The position numbers and the translations under genes were made by a program. Below are positions 1 to 9,389 of a DNA stretch of 64,000 nucleotides, one piece after another; the first letter of the stretch is position 1; each line of letters starts with the position of its first letter. The stretch is taken from assembly GCF_001673315.1 (NCBI RefSeq), contig NZ_LZLQ01000058.1, forward strand, positions 1 to 64,000. The letters run 5' to 3'. The notes beneath the pieces were generated by a model that was given only the letters and a program-made list of their open reading frames with translations, was not told where the DNA came from and did no database searches. The stretch comes from Mycobacterium asiaticum. Its GTDB lineage: Bacteria > Actinomycetota > Actinomycetes > Mycobacteriales > Mycobacteriaceae.

Positions 1-48
1 TAGCCCCCTTAACCCCGTAACCCTGACATTCCCCTAACGCGCTATCCC

Positions 49-402
49 CTAATGATGCCTTGGGGTGGGCGGGGTCGTGTCCCGCGGCGCGGGCAGCCCC
101 GGCATTCCCAAATTCACCAGCGCCCGGCCGGATTCGCGGGCCTGCTCGATTCGCTCCCGTCCTTGTTCGATGAACGCGACGTGGCGCCAGGTGCTGGCGC
201 CCAGGTGCCCGGTGTTGTCGTAGGACGAGCCCAGGATCCTTAAGTCACCGTCCAGCGGGTTGCGGTTCCATTCCTTGCACGCCACCTCGCAGGCCTTGCA
301 ACCGATACAGATCGAGGTGTCGGTGAAGAAGCCCTTCCGCGACTGCGGCTGTGGCCACCGCGCGTCCGAGGTCGGGTCGGTAGGTCCGGTCAGTTGACCC
401 AT
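49..402 (-). pseudogene. Truncated iron-sulfur (beta) subunit of formate dehydrogenase
   Basis: This would be the electron-transfer subunit that accepts electrons from the catalytic subunit encoded just upstream; the two frames share one base (TGATG). Residues 32-42 form a ferredoxin motif, CIGCKACEVAC, followed by KEWN, as in FdhB/FdnH proteins. The later segments LGSSYDNTG and TWRHVAFIE also fit actinobacterial FdhB. The frame stops after 117 codons, right after a Pro/Thr-rich linker, whereas family members run to about 300 residues and carry three more cysteine clusters. Bases 1-48 beyond the stop do not continue the family in any frame I can follow. I read it as an interrupted or truncated gene. 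A frameshift, with the remainder lying outside the window, is the alternative. Confidence 0.65.
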
Positions 403-3400
403 CAGCCCTCCCGTTCCGGATCGGTGACCCGAATATTGTCCGTCTCGACGGTCACACCCGCCCGTGACTGATACTCGTCGATCAGGCGCAGTAGCGCCTC
501 ACCCTGGGGCCGCCGGCCGGGACGGATGTCACAGGATCCGGCCTTGGATTCCTGGATCTGCACATTGGGGTCGAGCACCACGCCGAGCAGGTCGTTGGCC
601 GCATCCCCGCTGACCACTGCGTCGCTTCCCACCCCCCAGTGGTAGGGCAGACCGATCTGGTGCACGGTGCGCCCGCCGACCGTCAGGGGTGTCATCCGTT
701 CGGTGACAAGCACTTTGGCTTCGATCGCTGCTCGCGGCGAGACGATCGTGGCCCACCCGTACGGCTCCAGGCCGCGTTCGGCGGCGAGTTCCGGCGATAC
801 CTCACAGAACATCTCGGGCTGCAGTTCGGACAGGTAGGGCAGCCACCGGCTCATCCCGCCGGCCGTGTGGTGCTCGGTGAGCCGGTAGGTGGTGAAGATG
901 TACGGATATACGCCGGCACCCGGGTCGCCGGCACTCGGCGCCCACAGATTGTCCTTGCGCGGGAACATGATTCGCGACGGGCTCTGCTGCTGCGGGTAGA
1001 GCGCGTTCGCGACCGGCGACTCCTGCGGCTCGTAGTGAGTGGGGAGTGGACCGTCCACCAGACCCTTGGGCGCGAACAGCCAGCCTTTTCCGTCGGCTTG
1101 CATGATGAACGGGTCGTCACCGGCAAGAGCTTCGGGTCCGCCGACGTCGGGGTCGGGTCGCGCGTCCGGGGCGCGGTCGGGCGGGAAGTCGGGCACATCA
1201 TGTCCGAGCCACCGACCCGCCTCGGGGTCCCACCACACATAGCGCTTGCGCTCGCTCCACGGCTTGCCGTCGGGGTCGGCCGACGCGCGGTTGTACAGGA
1301 TCCGCCGGTCGGCCGGCCACGCCCAACCCCATTCGGACTGGTTCGGCCTCGGTCCGCCCTGCGGGGCGCGGCGGGCGGCCTGGTTGACGCCGTCGGCGCG
1401 CACCCCCGAGTAGATCCAGCAGCCGCACGCCGTCGAACCGTCGGCACGCAGTTCGTGGTAGCCGGACAGCGGACGGCCCGCTTCGGGTCCGGTGAGCTGA
1501 AAACCGTTGATCTCGGCCAGCACCGCCTCAGAATCGGGTTCGCCGTGCTCGTTGGTGGGATAGTCCCAGGTGAGATCGAGCAGCGGGCGGTCCCGTTCGT
1601 CGGTTGAATCTGCCAGTCGTTGGCGGATTTGATGGCCCAACTCCACAAAGAATTGGAGTTCGCTCTGGCAGTCGCCCGGCGGGTCTACGGCCTGGTGCCG
1701 CCATTGGACCATCCGTTGCGTCTGGGTGAACGAGCCGGCCTTCTCGACGTGGGTGGCGGCCGGGAAGAAGAACACCTCGGTCGCGATGTCCTCGGTTTTC
1801 AACTCTCCCGACGCGATTTCAGGACCGTCCTTCCAGAACGTGGCCGACTCGATCAAGTTGAGGTCGCGAACCACCAACCACTTCAGATGAGACATGCCCA
1901 ACCGCTGCATCCGGCCGTGCGCCGATCCGACGGCCGGGTTCTGCCCCAGCAGGAAGTACCCGTCGACCTCGTCCTCAAGCATCGCCATCACCGTCTGATA
2001 GGTGCCGTGCGGACCGGACAACCGTGGCAGATAGTCGTACGCCCAGTTGTTGTCTTCCCGCGCCACATCGCCCCACCACGCCTTGAGCAGGCTGACCAGA
2101 TATGCGTCGGCGTTGGCCCAGAATCCTTTCTGTTGCTTAGGCCCAACCGCCTCGACATACTCGTCGAATGTGTCGTGGCTGCCGGCTTTGGGCATCGGCA
2201 GATAACCGGGCAGCAGGTTGAACAGCGTCGGGATATCGGTGGAGCCCTGGATGGTGGCGTGGCCGCGCAACGCCATGATGCCGCCCCCCGGGCGGCCGAT
2301 GTTGCCCAGCAGCAACTGCAAAATGGTTGCGGCGCGGATGAACTGGGCGCCGAGCGTGTGCTGGGTCCAGCCGACGGCGTAGGCGAAACAGGTGGTGCGT
2401 TCGCGGTTGGAGTTCTGGGTGACGGCCCGGGCTAGGTAGTCGAAGTCCTCGACGCTGATGCCGCACACGTCGCGCACCATCTCCGGGGTGTAGCGGGCGT
2501 AGTGCCGTTTGACGATCTGGAACACCGTCCGCGGGTGTTGCAGCGTGTCGTCGCGCTGCACGTTCGCGTGCAGGAGTGGGGGACCTCCACTGCCGTGGTC
2601 GTCACCCGCGGCGCGGGCCGATGCACTCGCGCCGTGTTCGCCGTCGGTCTCGTGTTCGGCGTAGGCCCATGTCGACGGGTCGTAATGTCCCGTCTCAGGG
2701 TCGAAGCCCGAGAACAGCCCGCCCAGATCCTCAGTGTCGCGGAAGTCCTCATTGATCAGGGTTGCCGCGTTGGTATAGGCGACCACATATTCGGAGAACC
2801 ACAGCTCGTTGCTGATCACGTAATTGATCAGTGCGCCCAGCAGCACCACGTCCGAGCCGGCCCGGATCGCGATGTGCCTGTCGGACACCGCCGACGTACG
2901 GGTGAACCGCGGGTCGACGTGAATAACCTTGGCGCCCTTGGCTCTAGCCTCTTCCACCCACTGATAGCCGACGGGGTGACATTCGGCCATGTTGGAGCCC
3001 TGGATAACGATGCAGTCCGCGTTGGCCATGTCTTGCAGTGATTGGGTGGCGCCGCCGCGCCCGAAGGAAGTTCCCAGACCGGGAACTGTGGAGGAGTGTC
3101 AAATGCGGGCTTGGTTCTCGATCTGGATAGCGCCCGCGGCGGTGAACAGCTTCTTGATGACGTAGTTCTCTTCGTTGTCCAGCGTCGCTCCGCCCAGCGC
3201 GGCGATTTTCAAGGTGCGCCGTAGCGGATGGCCCTTGTTGTCAATGTCCTGCCAGGCGTGCCGGCGAGCTTCGACGAAGCGATCGGCCACCATGTCGATG
3301 GCGGTGTCGAGGTCCAGCGACTGCCATTCGGTGGCGTGGGGCGCGCGGTAGAGCATCTTGGTTTGTCGCCCCGGCGAGTTGACCAACTGCTCGCTGGCCG

Positions 3401-3668
3401 AGCCTTTCGGGCACAGCCGCCCGCGCGACACCGGCGAATCGGGGTCACCCTCGATCTGCACGACGCGGCCGTCCTTGACGTACACCCGCTGCCCGCAACC
3501 CACCGCGCAGTACGGGCAGATGCTCTGCACCACCCGGTCGGCTGTCGTCGTGCGCGGGGCAAGAGCGCGGGTCTGTTTAGAGGTGACGGCAGGTCCACGA
3601 CCCAGCACATCGCCGGAACGCAACTGCCGGACCACGGGCCATTCCAGGAAAAGTCTGGCGATTCCCAT
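402..3668 (-). CDS. fdnG: Selenocysteine-containing formate dehydrogenase, catalytic (alpha) subunit
   Basis: Oxidises formate to CO2 at a molybdenum/tungsten bis-molybdopterin centre and passes electrons through a [4Fe-4S] cluster. The gene is one frame of 1088 codons interrupted only by TGA at 3099-3101 (codon 190). Before it is NQARI and after it HSSTVPGLGTSFGRG, matching the NQAR-U-HS...FGRG active-site signature of FdnG-type enzymes, so the TGA is read as selenocysteine. Cys51, Cys54, Cys58 and Cys86 (CPYCAVGC...CPKG) bind the cluster; IQGSNMAECHPV and HVDPRFTRT are typical molybdopterin-domain motifs. ATG at 3668 is the likely start; a TTG 16 codons earlier is less likely. I see no twin-arginine signal, so the product is probably cytoplasmic. 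An automatic caller would split this gene in two at the TGA. Confidence 0.93.
3070..3101 (-). promoter_or_regulatory. Bacterial SECIS element behind the UGA codon of formate dehydrogenase
   Basis: The coding-strand sequence after the TGA (3099-3101) has a 12-base spacer and then a hairpin with arms GTTCCC (3081-3086) and GGGAAC (3070-3075) around the loop GGTCT (3076-3080). In the E. coli fdhF SECIS, as I remember it, the apical loop is also GGUCU and starts 18 bases after the UGA, the same distance as here. The hairpin would be the SelB-binding signal for selenocysteine insertion. Position, stem and loop are read directly from the sequence; function is by analogy. Confidence 0.85.
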
Positions 3669-3788
3669 GATCACGAGCCTAGCGGGGCGATGCCGTGGGT
3701 GCCTGGCCCGCGCCAACGACGCGTGTGGTTCGTTTCTGTCTCCATTGAATTCGATACCTGCACGAGCTGAACGGACGCTTGCCGCTAG

Positions 3789-5039
3789 TTATGCGACGGC
3801 CAGCTGCAGGCGGTCCAGTCGCCGGACCAGAATGCTGGGCAGCCAATCCCCGACCGCCTTTGCCTCGATCCACTGGGTGCGTTCTAGCAACATCCGCAAC
3901 GCAATTCGGGCCTCCAACCGGGCGAGCGCGGCACCGACGCAAAAGTGTGCGCCCCTGCCGAAAGCCACGTGCGTCTTGCCGCCACTGCGATCGAGGCGGA
4001 ATTCCTCTGGTGCGTCGAAATGTGCGGGATCGCGGTTCGCCGCGCCCCACATCAGCAACAGGTGCGCGTCGGCCGGCACGTGCACGCCACCCAGCGTCGT
4101 GTCCCGCCACACGTGGCGATAGTGGCCACGAAACGGCGGTTCGAAGCGCAGCACTTCCTCGATGAAGGCGTTCAACAGTGTGGGGTCGGCGCGCAACTGT
4201 TCTTGAATTTCGGGACGTTCGGCAAGAATCCACGCGGCGCTTCCCAGTAGTGAAGCGGTGGATTCACCGGCGGCGCTGAACAGCGTGAGCATGATGTTCA
4301 TCGCCACCGACTGATCCACCTCGCCAGACGCACACCGCTCGGCCATGTCGGCGATTAGCCCGGTTTCTTCTGTGGCACAAGTGGTTTCGAAATGTTTCAG
4401 AACGTAACTCGCCAGCTCGAATGCCGCGGCACCGGCCTCGGCTAGCTGTTCCGGCGTCACTAGTCCGTCCAACAGTGTGGTGGTGGCGAACCCGAGCCGA
4501 ATCAGATCGTCGACATCAGCGGCCGGCAGACCCAGCAGTTTGGCGACCACCATCATGGGCAACCGGTTGGCGATCGCGCTCATCCACTCGATCTGTCCGT
4601 CGCGCAGGTTCTCCTGCCACAAGCGACCCGCGGTGTGCGAGGCGAAATCTTCGATGGTGCGGATGCGCTTGGCGGATAGGTGCGGCAGCAACAATTTTCG
4701 GTGCACCGCGTGAGCTGGATCGTCGGCGGTGGCCAATGCGTTGCTTGGACTGCCCGCCTCGAACAGGTCGAACGCTGTGACCGTTCCGTCCTGGTGATAG
4801 ACCATGGTCGCGGTGAGGTTCGACGAAAAGTCCTCCACCCGGTTGACGGCATCGATCAAAGCGTCCCAGCCGCACACGGCGTAAAACGTCGAATCGCCGA
4901 TCCGGTGCACCGCCGCCTCGGCGCGCATCCGGTCGTACAGCGGGTAGGGATCCTGCAGTGCCTCGGGGCCGAAGAAGACATTCGGACGTGTCAGGACTGC
5001 CATGGAACCCAGGCTGAAGGGGGTCGCGACCAGCGTCAA
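3789..5039 (-). CDS. Cytochrome P450
   Basis: A soluble bacterial class I P450 of 416 residues, a normal length. The heme-binding loop FGRGAHFCVG carries the ligand Cys367; the K-helix ExxR motif is EEVLR, and the I-helix oxygen-activation motif is AGEST (residues about 237-241). Substrate unknown. It would need a ferredoxin and a reductase, and such a pair is encoded at 11.9-13.3 kb, although nothing links them directly. A second in-frame ATG 12 codons in (MAVLTRPNVFFGP) is an equally good start. It is transcribed away from the TetR gene at 5172, which is the obvious candidate regulator. The 120 bases between it and the formate dehydrogenase gene hold nothing recognisable. Confidence 0.93.
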   Translation of the reverse strand: MTLVATPFSLGSMAVLTRPNVFFGPEALQDPYPLYDRMRAEAAVHRIGDSTFYAVCGWDALIDAVNRVEDFSSNLTATMVYHQDGTVTAFDLFEAGSPSNALATADDPAHAVHRKLLLPHLSAKRIRTIEDFASHTAGRLWQENLRDGQIEWMSAIANRLPMMVVAKLLGLPAADVDDLIRLGFATTTLLDGLVTPEQLAEAGAAAFELASYVLKHFETTCATEETGLIADMAERCASGEVDQSVAMNIMLTLFSAAGESTASLLGSAAWILAERPEIQEQLRADPTLLNAFIEEVLRFEPPFRGHYRHVWRDTTLGGVHVPADAHLLLMWGAANRDPAHFDAPEEFRLDRSGGKTHVAFGRGAHFCVGAALARLEARIALRMLLERTQWIEAKAVGDWLPSILVRRLDRLQLAVA

Positions 5040-5171
5040 TACTCCGCCGCCAAGTTGATGAGCGGCTCGCGGCTACGTCAGGCGTGCTCGAATTCGTGTA
5101 CACACCTTCACCAGCGGATTAGTCTGAGAAAAAGGTGACTAGAATTCTCACGCTGCGAGGAACCCGATCAG

Positions 5172-5726
5172 ATGGCGCAGAACGACTGGTTATTGGGACG
5201 GGACCGTCGCGATGAAGCCGCTGAACGAATTCATGCCGCAGCGCTCGACCTCATCTCCCAACGCGGATACGACGCGTTCACCATCGAGTCGCTCGCGGCC
5301 AAGGTGCACTGCTCGCCTGCGACTATCTACCGCCATGCCGGGGGCAAGTCGGCAATCCGCGACGCCGTTGTCAGCATTCAGGCCGCGCGAATCCTCGAAG
5401 AAGTGCGCAACGCCATCCAGGATCTGACGGGTCCGGACCGGGTGGTGACCGCAACCATCGAGGCGCTGCGACGCATCCACTCCGATCCGTTGTCGCATCT
5501 CATGCGGCCGATGCAGATGGGGCCGGGCAACGAATGGCTGACCACCTCGCCAGTCGTCACCCGCCTGGCGGCGGAAATGCTCGGTGAAGACGACCCCGAT
5601 CCGCTGGCCACGCAGTGGCTGATCCGGGTTTTCCTGGCGTTGTGGTGCTGGCCGCTCAAGGACCCCGCGGCCGAACGCGCTCTCGTGGAACGCTTTCTTG
5701 GCCCTTCCTACATCGGCAAGCTATGA
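5172..5726 (+). CDS. TetR/AcrR-family transcriptional regulator (divergent from P450)
   Basis: 184 residues. The N-terminal helix-turn-helix lies at about residues 20-65 (ALDLISQRGYDAFTIESLA, then CSPATIYRHAGGK), the standard TetR DNA-binding pattern; the rest is the helical ligand/dimer domain. It is divergent from the P450 gene, with 132 bases between them, an arrangement in which TetR usually represses itself and its neighbour. The intergenic DNA contains several short palindromes (CGAATTCG at 5089-5096, GTGTACAC at 5097-5104) and a spaced inverted repeat TGAGAA/TTCTCA (5125-5130, 5145-5150). Any of these could be the operator, and I cannot choose between them. Confidence 0.9.
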   Translation: MAQNDWLLGRDRRDEAAERIHAAALDLISQRGYDAFTIESLAAKVHCSPATIYRHAGGKSAIRDAVVSIQAARILEEVRNAIQDLTGPDRVVTATIEALRRIHSDPLSHLMRPMQMGPGNEWLTTSPVVTRLAAEMLGEDDPDPLATQWLIRVFLALWCWPLKDPAAERALVERFLGPSYIGKL

Positions 5727-5735
5727 ATCCCGGTG

Positions 5736-6776
5736 TCAGTCGACCAGTTCGCGCAGCGTTTCGACCAGCTTGATCCGCTCACCGGCCGTGCCGGCGATGG
5801 GCACCACGTTCAACGTGGTGACACCGGCCTCGCGGTAGGCCGCGATCCGCTCTTTGACGAACTCGCGGGATCCAATCAGGTTGACGTCCCGCACCAAATC
5901 GTCCGGAACCACCTTGGCCGCACCGTCTTTGTCTCCGGCCAGGTATAGCTCCTGGATCCGGTCGGCTTGCGGACCGTACCCGTACTTGGTGGCCAGCGTG
6001 TGATAGAAGTTCTTGCCCTTGGCACCCATGCCGCCGATGTACAACGCCAGATGCGGCTTGACGAATTCGCGTAGCGGCTCGACGTTTTCACCGATGGCCA
6101 GCGTCGGACCGGCGTAGACCTCCAGCTCACCAAGTGCCACATCGCGCTTGGCCCGGCCGCTGGCCAAGGCGTCGCCCCACACTTCTTGCGCCTTCTCCGG
6201 CAGAAAGAAGATCGGCTGCCAGCCCTCGGCCAACTCGGCGGCCAGTTCCACATTCTTCGGGCCGAGCGCCGCAACGAGAATTGGAATGCGTTGCCGGACT
6301 GGGTGATTGATCAGTTTGAGCGGTTTTCCCAAACCGGTGCCGCGCGCGGCGGGCAACGGGATCGTGTAGTGCGACCCCTGGTACTGCACCGTCTCGCGGC
6401 GCCACACCTGACGGCAGATCTCGATGACTTCCCGGGTGCGCGCGATCGGGGCGCCGTAGGGCACCCCATGGAAACCCTCGATGACTTGTGGCCCCGACGC
6501 GCCCAAGCCGAGGGTGAACCGGCCGTCGGAGACGTAGTCGAGACCGGCGGCCGTCATCGCGGTGAGGGTGGGCGTTCGGGTGTAGAGCTGCAGAATTCCC
6601 GAGGCCAGCTCGACGGCTTCGGTGCTGGCCGCCAGATAACCCAGTGCGCTGACCGCATCGAACGAGTACGCCTCGGGGACGAAAACGATGTCTAACCCGG
6701 CACGTTCCAGGTCGGCCACCTCGGCAGCCACTTCCCTGAAGCCACCGGCGTAGTTGATTCCCAAACCGATTCGCAT
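5736..6776 (-). CDS. LLM-class F420-dependent oxidoreductase
   Basis: 346 residues of the luciferase-like TIM-barrel family. The start MRIGLGINYAGG, the VFVPEAYSFDA segment, and TLGLGASGPQVIEGFHG near residues 90-107 are typical of the mycobacterial F420-using branch, which transfers hydride between F420 and an organic substrate. The substrate is not evident. It follows the NTF2-like gene after 2 bases, so the two are probably one transcript reading leftward from the 7.2 kb promoter region. It ends 9 bases from the convergent TetR gene. Confidence 0.88.
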   Translation of the reverse strand: MRIGLGINYAGGFREVAAEVADLERAGLDIVFVPEAYSFDAVSALGYLAASTEAVELASGILQLYTRTPTLTAMTAAGLDYVSDGRFTLGLGASGPQVIEGFHGVPYGAPIARTREVIEICRQVWRRETVQYQGSHYTIPLPAARGTGLGKPLKLINHPVRQRIPILVAALGPKNVELAAELAEGWQPIFFLPEKAQEVWGDALASGRAKRDVALGELEVYAGPTLAIGENVEPLREFVKPHLALYIGGMGAKGKNFYHTLATKYGYGPQADRIQELYLAGDKDGAAKVVPDDLVRDVNLIGSREFVKERIAAYREAGVTTLNVVPIAGTAGERIKLVETLRELVD

Positions 6777-6778
6777 GA

Positions 6779-7210
6779 TCAGCCCACCTGCACTTGCGCT
6801 GCGGCAGCGGCGAACTCGGCCGCCTCCTGCTGGATGCGCTCGAATTGAGCGCCCATCGCCTCCGACAACGCCGTGGCGCCGGACAACGGACGCACCATCA
6901 CCATGAAGTCGTCGATCAACCCGTCCTCGTTGAAGTGCAGGAAGTCACAGCCGGTGATCTTCTTTCCGGCAACCATTGTTTCGAACAAGAACGCGTGGTC
7001 GCGACCGTTCTCGTCATGGATTTCGCGGATATACCGGAAGTCTTCGAACACGCGCAGCACGCCGCGCAGGATCGCCGCGGTGATCGGCTTGCCTTCATAC
7101 GGCTTGAACGCCACCGGACTGGTGAAGACGACGTCCTCGGCAAGCATCGCCTGGATGGTCGCCTCGTCCTGCTCTTCCACCGCTTTCCGGAAGGGATGCT
7201 TGGAGCTCAC
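6779..7210 (-). CDS. NTF2-like / SnoaL-type small protein
   Basis: 143 residues in the cone-shaped NTF2/SnoaL fold: a helical start (HPFRKAVEEQDEATIQAML), then AEDVVFTSPVAFKPYEGK, the usual mark of the family, and a beta-sheet half ending DFLHFNEDGLIDDFMVMVRP. Members are either small isomerases/hydrolases or non-catalytic binding proteins, so no reaction can be named. I chose the GTG at 7208-7210 because GAGG lies 6 bases upstream; the frame stays open to 7273, but that stretch looks non-coding. Its close coupling to the F420 oxidoreductase suggests that it binds or processes the same substrate. Confidence 0.82.
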   Translation of the reverse strand: MSSKHPFRKAVEEQDEATIQAMLAEDVVFTSPVAFKPYEGKPITAAILRGVLRVFEDFRYIREIHDENGRDHAFLFETMVAGKKITGCDFLHFNEDGLIDDFMVMVRPLSGATALSEAMGAQFERIQQEAAEFAAAAAQVQVG

Positions 7211-7330
7211 GAAAAACCTCGCATGGTCAATAAGGTGAGTGGTCGCGATCGACGCTAGAGCGTGCCTGGGCATATGTCCATAGGCAAATAATCACTTTGT
7301 TGAATAGGTGTGTCGTTGTACGATCGGCCG

Positions 7331-7894
7331 ATGTCGCTCCGTGACGCCGTGCTGGCCGCACTTTTAGAGGGTGAGTACTCCGGATACGACCTGGCCAAAG
7401 AGTTCGACGCGTCGGTCGCCAACTTCTGGATGGCCACCCCCCAGCAGCTGTATCGCGAACTCGACCGGCTTTCCGAGCAGGGTCTGATCCAAGCACGGGT
7501 GGTGCACCAGGAGCGTCGGCCGAACAAGCGGATGTACTCGCTGACCGCCGCGGGCCGCGACGCGATCCAGCAATTCACCGCCCAACCGCCGAGACCTTCG
7601 GCGATCCGCGATGAGCTGATGGTCAAGGTTGCCGCCGCCGACGCGGGGGACGCCCACGCCGTTCGTGACTACATCACCGAACGCCTGCAGTGGGCCACGG
7701 TCAAACTCGAACGCTACGAGCGACTGCGCAATCGCCTGCTCGACGGTCGTACCGAGGACGCCTACGTGGCTCAAGCTGAACGGGTGGGTCCGTACCTGAC
7801 GCTGCTGCGCGGCATTTCGTTCGAACAGGAGAACATCCGTTGGGCCGAGCACGCGTTGACGATCATCGAACGCCGCCTACCGGCGCGCGCATGA
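7331..7894 (+). CDS. PadR-family transcriptional regulator
   Basis: 187 residues. The N-terminal winged helix begins MSLRDAVLAALLEGEYSGYDLAKEFD, then PQQLYRELDRLSEQGLI and the wing KRMYSLTAAGRDA, the PadR signature; the C-terminal half is the helical PadR dimer domain (VAAADAGDAHAVRDYI). I chose ATG 7331 because of the family N-terminus; a GTG at 7310 is in frame. It overlaps the following flavin monooxygenase by ATGA, and is divergent from the NTF2-like/LLM pair across a 120-base region. It may therefore control both transcription units. Confidence 0.9.
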   Translation: MSLRDAVLAALLEGEYSGYDLAKEFDASVANFWMATPQQLYRELDRLSEQGLIQARVVHQERRPNKRMYSLTAAGRDAIQQFTAQPPRPSAIRDELMVKVAAADAGDAHAVRDYITERLQWATVKLERYERLRNRLLDGRTEDAYVAQAERVGPYLTLLRGISFEQENIRWAEHALTIIERRLPARA

Positions 7895-9345
7895 GGCGAG
7901 AGCCACGCGTCGTCATCATCGGCGCCGGCCTCGCCGGGATAACCGCCCTGCACGTCTTCACCCGCCGTGGCTTTTCCGACGTGACGGTGTTGGAGAAGGC
8001 CACAGACGTGGGCGGGGTGTGGCACTGGAACCGCTACCCCGGGCTGACCTGTGACGTACCGTCGCAGCTTTATCAGTTCGGGTTCGCTCCGAAACCCGAC
8101 TGGTCCCACATTTTCGCCAACGGGCGCGACATTCAGCGTTACCACCGGGCCGTGGTCGAATCGCTCGGACTCGACAAACGGATTCGGCTGAACACCGAAG
8201 TCGTTGCGGCGCAGTGGGACGAGGGCACATCTGACTGGACGCTTACTACCGCAACCGGGCAGCACCTCGGCGCGGACGTCGTCGTCTGCGCCACCGGCGT
8301 GCTGCATCATCCAGCGGTACCCGACATCCCCGGTCTCGGTGAGTTCGCCGGCGCGACGGTGCACACCGCACGTTGGGACGACGGCGTGGTCACCGACGTC
8401 AAGCACATCGCCGTCATCGGCACGGGCTCCACCGGCGTGCAGATCGTGTCTGCCCTGCAGCCCCGTGCCGCGTCGATCACCCACTACGTTCGTTCCCCAC
8501 AGTGGATTCTGTGGGCGCCGATGTCGTTGCGCCAGAGCGCCGTTGTCGGTTCGGCGCTGCAGCGCTTCCCGGGTGCTCATGACCGGCTGTACCAGATACT
8601 GCTGCGGGCATCCGGGCTGCTTGCCGACGTCACGACTCGGCCATCCTGGCGGCGCCGCGCCGTGCAAGGTTATGCCCGGCTGTGCCTGCGTCTGCAGGTT
8701 CGAGATCCCGCGCTCCGCCAGAAGCTGACGCCGGATTACGAACCGCTGTGCAAACGCCAGGTTGTGTCCGAAACATATTATCGTGCAATCCAATCCGCCA
8801 ACGCGGAGTTGGTCACGGACGCGATTGGCGAAGTGACTCCGAGTGGGATTCGGACCGCGGACGGTCGTCATCGCCCTGCCGATGTCATCGTGCTGGCCAC
8901 CGGCTTCCAGCCGCACAACTACATGCGGCCGATGAAGATCACCGGCCGAAACGGTCTTACCCTCGACGAGGCGTGGACGGATGGGCCGAAGGCTTATCGG
9001 ATGACGGCAATTCCAGGCTTTCCCAATCTTTTCACCATCCTGGGCCCGAACTCGCCCACCGGATCCATCTCCTTGCAGTATTCGGCGGAACGATCCGCCG
9101 ACTACGTCGCACGATTCCTCGGCATGCTGAGCGATGGCACGGCCACCTCGATCGAGGTGACCCAGGAGGCGACCGACGCGTTCAATGACGCTGTGGCAGT
9201 TGCCATGACGCCCACGGTGTGGAACACCGGCTGCAACTCGTGGTACCTCACCGACGACAAGACGATCGATTTGTGGCCGTATGGTCGTGCGACGCTCACC
9301 GCCATGTTGGCGTCACCGGAACTGACGGATTTTCACATCCGGTAG
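7891..9345 (+). CDS. Flavin-containing monooxygenase, Baeyer-Villiger type
   Basis: 484 residues. The start overlaps the PadR stop (ATGA). The FAD-binding motif GAGLAG lies at about residues 11-16, followed by the acidic end of the strand (VLEKATDVGG). The fingerprint FxGxxxHTxxW(D) is visible as FAGATVHTARWDD at about residue 155, and the second Rossmann motif GTGSTG binds NADPH. These together mark class B flavin monooxygenases, which insert oxygen next to a carbonyl or oxidise N/S atoms using NADPH and O2. The substrate is unknown. Co-transcription with a PadR regulator suggests induction by a phenolic or lipophilic compound, which is inference. Confidence 0.88.
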   Translation: MRREPRVVIIGAGLAGITALHVFTRRGFSDVTVLEKATDVGGVWHWNRYPGLTCDVPSQLYQFGFAPKPDWSHIFANGRDIQRYHRAVVESLGLDKRIRLNTEVVAAQWDEGTSDWTLTTATGQHLGADVVVCATGVLHHPAVPDIPGLGEFAGATVHTARWDDGVVTDVKHIAVIGTGSTGVQIVSALQPRAASITHYVRSPQWILWAPMSLRQSAVVGSALQRFPGAHDRLYQILLRASGLLADVTTRPSWRRRAVQGYARLCLRLQVRDPALRQKLTPDYEPLCKRQVVSETYYRAIQSANAELVTDAIGEVTPSGIRTADGRHRPADVIVLATGFQPHNYMRPMKITGRNGLTLDEAWTDGPKAYRMTAIPGFPNLFTILGPNSPTGSISLQYSAERSADYVARFLGMLSDGTATSIEVTQEATDAFNDAVAVAMTPTVWNTGCNSWYLTDDKTIDLWPYGRATLTAMLASPELTDFHIR

Positions 9346-9389
9346 GGGTCGGGACGCTTTCATTCGGTGCGTGCACGAGCACATCGGCA

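Noticed and set aside
3099-3716. Formate dehydrogenase as two separate genes (3099-3716 and 402-3029)
   Set aside because: Both parts are in the same frame, the joint is an in-frame TGA with conserved selenocysteine context and a SECIS hairpin, and the region between (HSSTVPGLGTSFGRG) is conserved protein sequence.
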